Source of the DNA: CAYNYI01 sp964401455
GTDB taxonomy: Bacteria > Fibrobacterota > OXYB2-FULL-49-7 > CAYNYI01
Reading direction: 5' to 3'
Assembly (NCBI GenBank): GCA_964401455.1
Contig: CAYNYI010000084.1
Coordinates: 1-12,937 of the forward strand
DNA length: 12,937 bases
The notes under the pieces: model-generated
Seen by the model: only the letters and a program-made list of their open reading frames with translations
The model's database searches: none
Told to the model about the DNA's origin: nothing
Program-made: the position numbers and the translations under genes
Shown: one piece after another, positions 1-6,275 of the stretch
Numbering within the stretch: position 1 is the first letter of the stretch
How the letters are laid out: every line of letters begins with the position of its first letter

Positions 1-1735
1 CAAAAGTATGGTCAAAGCTGTTCATTGACGCATAGCGTATGTTTGTTCTCAAGCTTCTGTATGGTTCAAGAAGGGAAGATTTTGCTTCTTGCCCGGGCGC
101 AAGAATCTTTTCATCCACATTAATTATTTCCGGGACCATACCTATTATCGGAATTCCAAGCGTTTTTTCCACATCATCCGGAACTTTGATTGTATTGTCA
201 AACATTTCTAAAAGGAACGCCGCTCCAACACCAAGCGCCAGGGAGAGAAGAAAATAAACGAATATTTTTCTGAACCAACCTTTGCTCTGTGGAGTCACAT
301 TGGGTTTAGCAACATCGAAGTGATAGTATTCAGAGGAGATTTCTTCCCTTTTTATTTTCAGTTCCTCAAGCTTATTAAGCAGAGTGCGGTAGACCTGCGA
401 TATTGTCTCTCTATCGCGTTCAAGTCTTATATATTCCATTTTTTCCGACGGCAGCCGTTCTATTCTTTCAGCGAGATCGTCGACAACCTTCTCTATAGCG
501 GATTTTTTTGCTTTTAAAGCCTCCAGAGCGATACGTGCCTCGTTATAGCTCTGCTTAAGGTTCACAAGAGACGGGTTGAGTGTCTGTGTCCGGCTTACAG
601 CTGTATTTCCTTCCGCATTCTTAAGCTTTATCATCTCTTTTAAGTTTTCAATATTTTCACGTATAATCTTTACAGTACGACTCTGTTCGCCCCCTTCTGA
701 AAGCTGCTTAGCCAAATCAAGATTCAGTCTCTGCAGCTGCTGCTGATAGGTGTTGTCTATAGTAAGTGTCTGGTTAACGTATATATTTTCACGCTTCATC
801 AGAGATTCGATTTTCGCCACCTGCTTTTCCTTATCAACAATGTCAATCGAGGTGTTTTTGAGCATCATCTCCATTTCGGCAAGCTTTGCCATATTGGAAT
901 TTGTCTCGACATTCATCTCAACCATTTTGTTTTCTTCCTGAAATACGCGCAGAGCGTTTTCCTTTTCAGCAAGTTCATTTCCGGTCTTTTTTATCTGCTC
1001 TTTTATATAGGCTATGGCGTCGGTAATTTCTCTTCTGTCTATTTCAAGCTGGTAGTTAATAAACTCCTGTGCCGATGCGTTAACACACTGCGCCGCAAGA
1101 AGCGGGTCGTTCAGTGTAATACCGATCTGCATAATATTGGTTTCTTCAATGCTCTCTACGTTAAGACTGTTCGCAAGGAAGGACGGTTTAAAAGGCAGGT
1201 TGAGCCTCTTTATTACTCTTTCGGCTATTTCGGGCGATTTAATAACCATTATGGCGGTATTCAGCTTATTCATCTTGAAATAGTAATCATCGTAAGTGGG
1301 ACGGACTATTTCAACTTTTTTGGCGCGCAGCATTATTCTGGTTGAAGCTTTATACATATCCGGAGAAGTCAGGACAGACAGGAATCCCAGAATCATAACC
1401 GAGATAACAACCGCCGTTACAACATATCTATATCGGAGAATTATAGCAAGATACCGGAGGAAGTCTATTTTCTCGTCATCATCGTCCCCTTCCTGAGAAG
1501 AATATGAAGCTGTCTGGAATCCCGGAGGCTCAGACTTCGACCCCGGTTTATCCGAGCCGCCTTCATGAGCCGTGTTAGCGTGTTCTCCAGATTTTACGGC
1601 CGTGCCGGGTAAAGGCTTTATTTCTTCCTGCTTTTTGTGGGAAGATTCCGGCGGATGACTTTCCGATTCCTTTCTGTTCTTACCGGGATCCAGAATATCA
1701 TCAAATTCATTTAGGTCAAATCCGCCTTCAGGCAT
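1..1735 (-). CDS. Wzc-like polysaccharide co-polymerase / BY-kinase (3' end cut by window)
   Basis: Inner-membrane polysaccharide co-polymerase (Wzz/GumC type) fused to a bacterial tyrosine kinase; it controls chain length and couples synthesis to export through the Wza-like pore. The gene starts at 1735 and runs off the left edge with 578 codons visible. Residues 1-87 are a hydrophilic extension rich in Pro, Ser, Glu and Gly. The Wzz domain follows, with TM1 near 104-122, a long periplasmic region containing Gln/Glu-rich coiled-coil stretches (about 210-470), and TM2 near 491-512. After TM2 comes the family linker (IKVPDDVEKTLGIPIIG, VPEI) and then EPYRSLRTNIRYA at about 557-569, the hallmark entry into the CpsD/Wzc kinase domain. 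Walker motifs and the tyrosine tail would lie outside the window. The start ATG overlaps the preceding ATPase gene by 8 nt and has GGGGAG 4 nt upstream, so translation is coupled. The Wzz part is sure; the kinase fusion is very likely but not fully visible. Confidence 0.9.
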   Translation of the reverse strand, partial: MPEGGFDLNEFDDILDPGKNRKESESHPPESSHKKQEEIKPLPGTAVKSGEHANTAHEGGSDKPGSKSEPPGFQTASYSSQEGDDDDEKIDFLRYLAIILRYRYVVTAVVISVMILGFLSVLTSPDMYKASTRIMLRAKKVEIVRPTYDDYYFKMNKLNTAIMVIKSPEIAERVIKRLNLPFKPSFLANSLNVESIEETNIMQIGITLNDPLLAAQCVNASAQEFINYQLEIDRREITDAIAYIKEQIKKTGNELAEKENALRVFQEENKMVEMNVETNSNMAKLAEMEMMLKNTSIDIVDKEKQVAKIESLMKRENIYVNQTLTIDNTYQQQLQRLNLDLAKQLSEGGEQSRTVKIIRENIENLKEMIKLKNAEGNTAVSRTQTLNPSLVNLKQSYNEARIALEALKAKKSAIEKVVDDLAERIERLPSEKMEYIRLERDRETISQVYRTLLNKLEELKIKREEISSEYYHFDVAKPNVTPQSKGWFRKIFVYFLLSLALGVGAAFLLEMFDNTIKVPDDVEKTLGIPIIGMVPEIINVDEKILAPGQEAKSSLLEPYRSLRTNIRYASMNSFDHTF

Positions 1736-2660
1736 AGTTCTCCCCGCCTTCATAAATTTTCTTGATTCTGTCCGCGATTGTCTTAAGACATCTGTAGCCC
1801 CTCGAATCGGGGTTAAAAAGAGGGAGCGGCTTTACGGCCCGGAGCGCCAACTTAACATCCGGATCGTCAACTATGTATCCGATGTAAGAGCAGTCAACAT
1901 TAAGATATTTCTTTACTATTTGCGAAAAACGTCTACCCAGTTCAGCGTCCTTTCTCTCCATAACATTATTAACTATCACCATGGGTCTGAATTGTTTCAA
2001 TGCTTCAAACGCTTTTTCTGAAGCCGGAGTATCGCCTGCACAAGAATTCAGAATAACCCGTTCCAGGGGAATAAAACCTCCGGCTTTAACGGGGTTGGAA
2101 TTAAAAATTATCCGGTCCCGTATTACAGGTTTATCATGAAATAAAAGCATCAGTTTTCTGACAATACTGTTTTTTAATGCCCCATAGGCATTTTCAAGTG
2201 AAGCCGGGGAGACATCCAGCACAATAATACCTCTTTTTGAAAGCGAGAAAAAATCAGAAGCGGTAATATCCGACCCTGCTCCTATATCAATAATATAAAA
2301 ATCTGCCCTCTGCTTTATCAGGTTTGTGATAATTTTCTGTTTATGCTGAAAACCGGGATTAGAAAGTTCAAGTATACCTCCGGCTCCGCAAATCATGCTG
2401 AGATTCGAAAAACATGTTTCACATATTACCTCTTCAAGATTACTGTTGCCGAAAAGATATTCGTTCATAGTTTTCCGGGGTCTTTTTATCCCCAAAAAAA
2501 GATGAAGATTCGGAGCATCAAGATCGGCATCAATAATAATAACCTTGTGACCCGACAGTGCAAGAGCAGCAGCAATGCCGGCGGCGGCGGTAGTCTTGCC
2601 GACACCTCCTTTACCTCCCCCTATGGTGATAAATTTGTCAAAAACAGATGCCGGAGCCAT
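1728..2660 (-). CDS. MinD/FlhG-like P-loop ATPase in EPS export operon
   Basis: A 310-residue MinD/ParA-superfamily ATPase. Seen: deviant Walker A GGGKGGVGKTT at 14-24 (signature Lys17, P-loop Lys22), Walker A' IIIDADLDAPN at 41-51 and Walker B-like FYIIDIGAGS around 121-130. SPASLENAY at 151-159 matches the switch region of deltaproteobacterial FlhG/MinD-like proteins. Such ATPases dimerise on ATP and position or regulate partner machines at membrane or nucleoid; here the partner is not known. It sits 21 nt after the wza-like gene and overlaps the wzc-like gene by 8 nt, so it is plainly part of the export operon. Its own Shine-Dalgarno is weak (AGG far upstream), which suggests coupling to wza translation. 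I see no DNA-binding domain. It differs from the BY-kinase, which is a separate ParA-related domain in the next gene. Orphan FlhG or Mrp-type Fe-S carrier functions are alternatives; no Mrp CxxC tail is visible. Confidence 0.85.
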   Translation of the reverse strand: MAPASVFDKFITIGGGKGGVGKTTAAAGIAAALALSGHKVIIIDADLDAPNLHLFLGIKRPRKTMNEYLFGNSNLEEVICETCFSNLSMICGAGGILELSNPGFQHKQKIITNLIKQRADFYIIDIGAGSDITASDFFSLSKRGIIVLDVSPASLENAYGALKNSIVRKLMLLFHDKPVIRDRIIFNSNPVKAGGFIPLERVILNSCAGDTPASEKAFEALKQFRPMVIVNNVMERKDAELGRRFSQIVKKYLNVDCSYIGYIVDDPDVKLALRAVKPLPLFNPDSRGYRCLKTIADRIKKIYEGGENYA

Positions 2661-2681
2661 ATAATGATGATACTGCCTGTA

Positions 2682-3320
2682 TTATCTCCCGAGAACCACC
2701 CAGATATTTACAGAAATGTTAATTATTGATAATATTGTTGTTAAAAGAGACCAGTTGAATTTAAAGGCTTCGGGTACATACAGAGTATCTCCCGGATAAA
2801 GTGTAAATTCTTCCCATTCCTTCTGAGACTTCTTTTGAAAAAACTTCTTAAAATCGACTGTAAGCACCTCGCCGTTAGATCTTACAATTCTAAGTTCCTT
2901 GACACCCTTGGACTTCAATCCTCCGGCCAGCGCTAATGCCTTCAGTATGTCTATGGGCTGAAATATCTGATATTCCCCGGCCCTGAAAACTTCACCTATT
3001 ACAAATATTTTATTTGAAAAATAGGCTTCAATTCCTATAGACACCACAACGTTGTTGATATAAGGAGCCAGCTTTTCTTCCATCACTTTTTGGAGCTGGG
3101 CGGGAGTCAAACCGTTGACCTCGATCTCACCGAGGACCGGATAATTGATTTTTCCGTCCGGCCTGATCTTGGCTTTTTGAGAAAACTCCTCATGGTCGAC
3201 TACCACTATTTTTATAACATCTCCGGGGCGAAGCACATATTCTCCCACAGCGCCCAAAGAAGCGCAAAAAAGGCCCGCAGAGAGAATCACCATGAATATA
3301 TAAGACGAAAATTTTTTCAT
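2682..3320 (-). CDS. Wza/GumB-like polysaccharide export protein (OPX family)
   Basis: A short (212 aa) outer-membrane polysaccharide export protein. Residues 1-25 form a signal peptide (MKK start, hydrophobic core, SLGA cleavage candidate). The lone Cys in it lies in GLFC, not a lipobox, so it is probably not a lipoprotein. EYVLRPGDVIKI at about 27-38 starts the Poly_export domain, with the conserved DG-K-I-YP-LGE-V segment following. An SLBB domain starts at KIFVIGEVFRAGEY and includes ILKALALAGGL. The protein ends in PGDTLYVPEA and a hydrophobic C-terminal helix (about 190-209). E. coli Wza is around 380 residues, so this is a minimal form. It probably forms the periplasmic/outer-membrane conduit for the polymer handled by the downstream Wzc-like protein. 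First gene of the operon. No convincing Shine-Dalgarno precedes its ATG, but the MKKFSSY start fits a signal peptide. Confidence 0.9.
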   Translation of the reverse strand: MKKFSSYIFMVILSAGLFCASLGAVGEYVLRPGDVIKIVVVDHEEFSQKAKIRPDGKINYPVLGEIEVNGLTPAQLQKVMEEKLAPYINNVVVSIGIEAYFSNKIFVIGEVFRAGEYQIFQPIDILKALALAGGLKSKGVKELRIVRSNGEVLTVDFKKFFQKKSQKEWEEFTLYPGDTLYVPEAFKFNWSLLTTILSIINISVNIWVVLGR

Positions 3321-3421
3321 TACAGTTCTATATATCGACAGAAATAACTTGTGATTTTAATTTTTCTAAATCCAGAGATATTCCGCCCCCCCAAGAAAGG
3401 ATTAAGTGCATTAAACAATTG

Positions 3422-3451
3422 AAGATATATAAACAATTAGTAATCAGTCAA
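3422..3451 (-). promoter_or_regulatory. Candidate sigma-70 promoter for the wza operon
   Basis: On the minus strand TTGACT (3451-3446) is followed after 18 nt by TATCTT (3427-3422); TATATC with a 16-nt spacer is an overlapping alternative. It lies just after the probable terminator of the TPR gene and about 100 nt before the wza start. Inferred from hexamer match only. Confidence 0.45.
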
Positions 3452-3452
3452 T

Positions 3453-3489
3453 AAAAAACGGGAAATAGCTGAAAAAAGTACAATTCCGT
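3453..3489 (-). terminator. Probable intrinsic terminator after the TPR gene
   Basis: Reading the minus strand just past the TPR stop codon: ACGGAAT (3489-3483) can pair with ATTTCCCGT (3466-3458) with one bulge and a loop of about 16 nt. Six T residues follow at once (3458-3453). The stem is short and imperfect. The U-tract and its place 2 nt past the stop codon, directly before a promoter candidate, support it. Confidence 0.45.
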
Positions 3490-3490
3490 A

Positions 3491-4840
3491 TCAGTAGGCA
3501 CTTAGAATATCAAGCCTTTTCTGGGCTTTATTTACCCAAATACGGCCGTTTTTTCCTCCAGACATCCCGCATTTTATGCATCCTTCATAAAATTCCGATG
3601 CTTTTGCAGGTTCTTTTCTTTCATGAAGCAGCCCAAGGTTGTAATATGCCCTGCAATAATTATCATCTTTTGAAAGCGCGAGTTTGTAGTACTCAATGGC
3701 TTCTTCAAGGTTTCCGGAACGCTCCGCGATAGAAGCGATATTATTATAAGCGCTGACATAATCAGGTCTTTGTGCTATGACTTTTTCATATTCCCGCCTG
3801 GCGAGTGAACTTTTACCGATACGGTTATACACGAGACCGAGGTTATAGTGGGTCAAATAATAATCATCATTAAGATCAAGGCTTTTTTTCAAATAAAACA
3901 AAGCGTTATCCGGTTTTCCCATTTTATAGTAGACAGCACCGAGTTCGCAGAATGCCAAATAATTTTCAGGATTGACATCAATCGCTTTTTTATACGATTC
4001 CACGGCGCCTTTCATGTCACCAAGCTCAAGAAGGCGCTTTGCCTCGGTAATATACTCTTCGTCATCCTTGGTCTGCGGGACGGTTTCTTGCGGAAGAGTC
4101 CGAACAACGTCTTCAATCCCGGTATTTGAAGAGTCCTCATCTTCAACCGCTTCAACGACAGCCTTTGTATCTGGTTCCGATACTTGAGAACCGGGTGAGG
4201 CGGACGCCTTTTTCAATTCCGAAACCGGTTTCGATTCCTTCTTGACGGAAACTTGTTCTTTTTTTTCAGGTTTTTCTGATGAATTAGCGGCTATCGCCGA
4301 CAACCTGAGTTTTTCAAGCGATTTCAGTTTTTTTGTATTTTCGGTATATTTTTTACTGAGTGATCTGGATCTGTTTGTAAGGTCTGAGACGAAATTGTTT
4401 TTTACAGCGACACCCTGCATTTTTTTGGCGAGAACCGATACCCAGACTGTACCGGTTTCTGTTATGTCACCGTAGCTAACAGTTTCTCTGCGTGTTATTT
4501 TTTTTTCCGAGACCTTAAGCCTTCTGGCCGATAAAGTATATTCATTTTTATCTTTATTCATCTTGAGACCGCCGAAAATTACTTCATCGGTACCGAAAAA
4601 TTCCCCGAGAGCCAGAGCACAGGAACTGTCATCGCATATAAGCTGCGAAGTGTCTTTTTTTAAAAGCATCTTTTCATGAGAAAGCACTTCGTTGCCGGAT
4701 GCCGTCAGCTTTGCCCGAAGAGAGTGCGCAAGGTCCTTCTGGCTGACACCGTCGATATTCTTAGCTATAGCAAAGTCAGAAATAAGAATGGAAGCACTGA
4801 TTATCTGTGATACAAAGAGAATTGTAAAATATCGTAACAT
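3491..4840 (-). CDS. Exported TPR protein with N-terminal TolB/LpoB-like domain
   Basis: A 449-residue envelope protein; exact function not recognised. Residues 1-26 look like a signal peptide (hydrophobic, ending FAIA). Next is a small alpha/beta domain containing ICDDSSCALALGEFFGTDEVIFGGL and later YTLSARRLKV. This pattern (Cys-containing loop, 'lGad.vi.G.l', then a strand with 'RL') is typical of the N-terminal domain of exported TPR proteins related to the CsgG/LpoB fold. The middle (about 150-258) is a charged, Lys/Glu/Ser-rich linker with possible coiled coil. The C-terminal part (259-410) holds at least four TPRs with the usual spacing (AVESYKKAIDVNPEN, ALFYLKKSLDLNDDY, ARREYEKVIAQRPDY, AIEYYKLALSKDDNY), so it is a protein-interaction scaffold. 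It is transcribed toward the polysaccharide operon but separated from it by a terminator and promoter. A role in envelope or EPS assembly is inference from position. No clear Shine-Dalgarno. Confidence 0.75.
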   Translation of the reverse strand: MLRYFTILFVSQIISASILISDFAIAKNIDGVSQKDLAHSLRAKLTASGNEVLSHEKMLLKKDTSQLICDDSSCALALGEFFGTDEVIFGGLKMNKDKNEYTLSARRLKVSEKKITRRETVSYGDITETGTVWVSVLAKKMQGVAVKNNFVSDLTNRSRSLSKKYTENTKKLKSLEKLRLSAIAANSSEKPEKKEQVSVKKESKPVSELKKASASPGSQVSEPDTKAVVEAVEDEDSSNTGIEDVVRTLPQETVPQTKDDEEYITEAKRLLELGDMKGAVESYKKAIDVNPENYLAFCELGAVYYKMGKPDNALFYLKKSLDLNDDYYLTHYNLGLVYNRIGKSSLARREYEKVIAQRPDYVSAYNNIASIAERSGNLEEAIEYYKLALSKDDNYCRAYYNLGLLHERKEPAKASEFYEGCIKCGMSGGKNGRIWVNKAQKRLDILSAY

Positions 4841-4881
4841 ATTATATTTGATTTAATTAATATCCTATATTAATAAAATAA

Positions 4882-4898
4882 TTATGAATTATTCATAA
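4882..4898. promoter_or_regulatory. 17-bp perfect palindrome (operator candidate) in divergent spacer
   Basis: TTATGAAT (4882-4889), one central T, then ATTCATAA (4891-4898): a perfect inverted repeat with 8-bp arms. It lies in the 86-bp spacer between the divergent TPR and ecfT-like genes. It would overlap the -35 region of a promoter whose -10 is TATATT at 4913-4918. The geometry fits a dimeric regulator site, but the stretch is very AT-rich. Confidence 0.4.
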
Positions 4899-4926
4899 CA
4901 CAAATAAATTATTATATTTAGCCTAA

Positions 4927-5520
4927 ATGAAAAAGAATTTTCTCCAATACAGCGGATTAATACTGCTTGGACTTGTTTCTGTTTCTGTAATCCTGACAGA
5001 TAATCCGGCCGGATCCGCCCTAATACTGTTTTTTTTGTTATCAGTTTCTTTTTTCTGCGGAAGGTTCTCGCGTTTTTTGAAAAGGCTCGCGGCTTTTTTG
5101 CCGATCATTTTTGTTCTTTCTGCTTCAGCCGCTTTCTCCCTGCCCGGTAAAGTTATCGCCTCCTTTCCTTTAGGACTTAATATTACAGATGGTGGGCTTT
5201 TGCAGGCCGCAATGATTTCACTGAAATTTTCCTCTCTCATCGGCATTGCGGTTATTATATCATATTTCCCGTCACAAATGCTTGTGTCGGCTTTTTTATC
5301 CGCGGCCTCCCCTTTGCGCCGGTATCGTTTCCTTTCTTCTGTATTATCGGCTACCGCTCTCTCAATTTACTTGTGCTCAAGGTTTCTCGATAAACCGGGA
5401 TTAAAAAAACGTCTGCGCGGAATTTCTATATCGCGGCCGTTTTCCGGTCTGGCAGAATTAACCGGAGGCTTGATCGACGAGATGCGAACGGCCGCTGGTA
5501 GCAGGGACATAAAAACATGA
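4927..5520 (+). CDS. EcfT/CbiQ-like transmembrane protein
   Basis: A 197-residue membrane protein resembling the T component of energy-coupling factor (ECF) vitamin/metal importers. Hydrophobic segments lie near 7-23, 29-44, 53-71, 98-115 and 135-150. LNITDGGLLQAAMISLKF (84-101) matches the EcfT/CbiQ 'it.eGL..al..slR' segment, and a basic patch with LRG (163-165) sits where the Ala-Arg-Gly coupling motifs normally are. It is shorter than typical EcfT (about 250-270 residues) and those motifs are degenerate. No ECF ATPase or S component is nearby. Its stop overlaps the truA start as ATGA. The ecfT-truA order is also common in Firmicutes, which supports the assignment. No Shine-Dalgarno is seen; a TATATT box ends 8 nt before the ATG, so a leaderless mRNA is possible. 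Assignment moderate; an unrelated multi-pass protein is the alternative. Confidence 0.6.
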   Translation: MKKNFLQYSGLILLGLVSVSVILTDNPAGSALILFFLLSVSFFCGRFSRFLKRLAAFLPIIFVLSASAAFSLPGKVIASFPLGLNITDGGLLQAAMISLKFSSLIGIAVIISYFPSQMLVSAFLSAASPLRRYRFLSSVLSATALSIYLCSRFLDKPGLKKRLRGISISRPFSGLAELTGGLIDEMRTAAGSRDIKT

Positions 5521-6275
5521 CAAGATATATATCCCTCTTGGAATTCAGCGGCAAAAATACTGAGGGTTGGCAAACACAACCTCACAAAAATACTGTTCAG
5601 GATTATCTGGAGGATGTATTCTCAAAAATAACCCGAAACAGAGTTAAGTTTACAGGATGCGGAAGAACAGACTCCGGGGTTAATGCGAGAAATTATATTG
5701 CACACTTTGATGCGCTTCCAGGACTATGCGATACAGATATTCTTTATCATTCGAACTGCATGCTTCCCGAAGAAATCTATATAAAAAAAATAATCCCGGC
5801 CGATGAGAATTTTCACGCCCGATATTCTGCGTTTAGCAGAACCTATACATACAGAATCATATTTTCAAAGTCGCCTCTAAGAAGAAATTTTCGATGGTAT
5901 GTCAAAAAAGCACCCGACATCGAAAAAATGCGAAATGCAGCAGAGCTTTTCATCGGAAAAAAGGACTTCAGAAACTTCTCTACCGCGAATAAAGATAAGA
6001 ATACGGTCTGCTGTGTAAAAGATTTAAGAATTATTACCGGCAGGAACTCAGTTTCTCTTAAAATAACCTCGGACAGGTTTGTACATAGAATGGTGCGAAT
6101 GATCACAGGCGCCTCTATGGAATCGGGGCTTGGACGTCTTTCAGTTGAAGATATAATAAAGATGCTTTCAGGAAAATCATCCAATAAACCTGTGTGCGCT
6201 CCGCCAGACGGCTTGACATTCGAAAAAGCCTCATACGGTGAACATTATGACTCATTGATATACAAAGGTTTATAA
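5517..6275 (+). CDS. truA: tRNA pseudouridine(38-40) synthase TruA
   Basis: Cytosolic enzyme that isomerises uridines 38-40 in the anticodon stem-loop of many tRNAs. At 252 residues it is near the usual size. The catalytic motif GRTDSGV is intact with Asp52 as the nucleophile, preceded by the EGWQ motif (FSGKNTEGWQTQP) near the N terminus. Further family signatures are FHARYSAFSRTYTYRI (active-site Tyr in RxY), KDFRNFS, FVHRMVRMITGA (Arg of the MVR segment) and a C-terminal CAPPDGLTFEKASY. The start overlaps the ecfT-like stop by 4 nt (ATGA), giving translational coupling, with AGGG about 11 nt upstream. Its last 31 bp overlap the 3' end of the convergent response-regulator gene, and no terminator separates them. 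Confidence 0.95.
   Translation: MTRYISLLEFSGKNTEGWQTQPHKNTVQDYLEDVFSKITRNRVKFTGCGRTDSGVNARNYIAHFDALPGLCDTDILYHSNCMLPEEIYIKKIIPADENFHARYSAFSRTYTYRIIFSKSPLRRNFRWYVKKAPDIEKMRNAAELFIGKKDFRNFSTANKDKNTVCCVKDLRIITGRNSVSLKITSDRFVHRMVRMITGASMESGLGRLSVEDIIKMLSGKSSNKPVCAPPDGLTFEKASYGEHYDSLIYKGL

Noticed and set aside
2343..2729. 128-codon plus-strand open frame
   Set aside because: It lies antisense inside the MinD-like gene, has low-complexity unconvincing protein sequence and no ribosome binding site; the opposite strand has clear ATPase motifs.
3246..3320. Wza-like protein as a lipoprotein
   Set aside because: The signal-peptide Cys is preceded by G-L-F, which is not a lipobox; a signal peptidase I site fits better.
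5843..6184. 113-codon minus-strand open frame
   Set aside because: Antisense to conserved TruA motifs; shadow frame.
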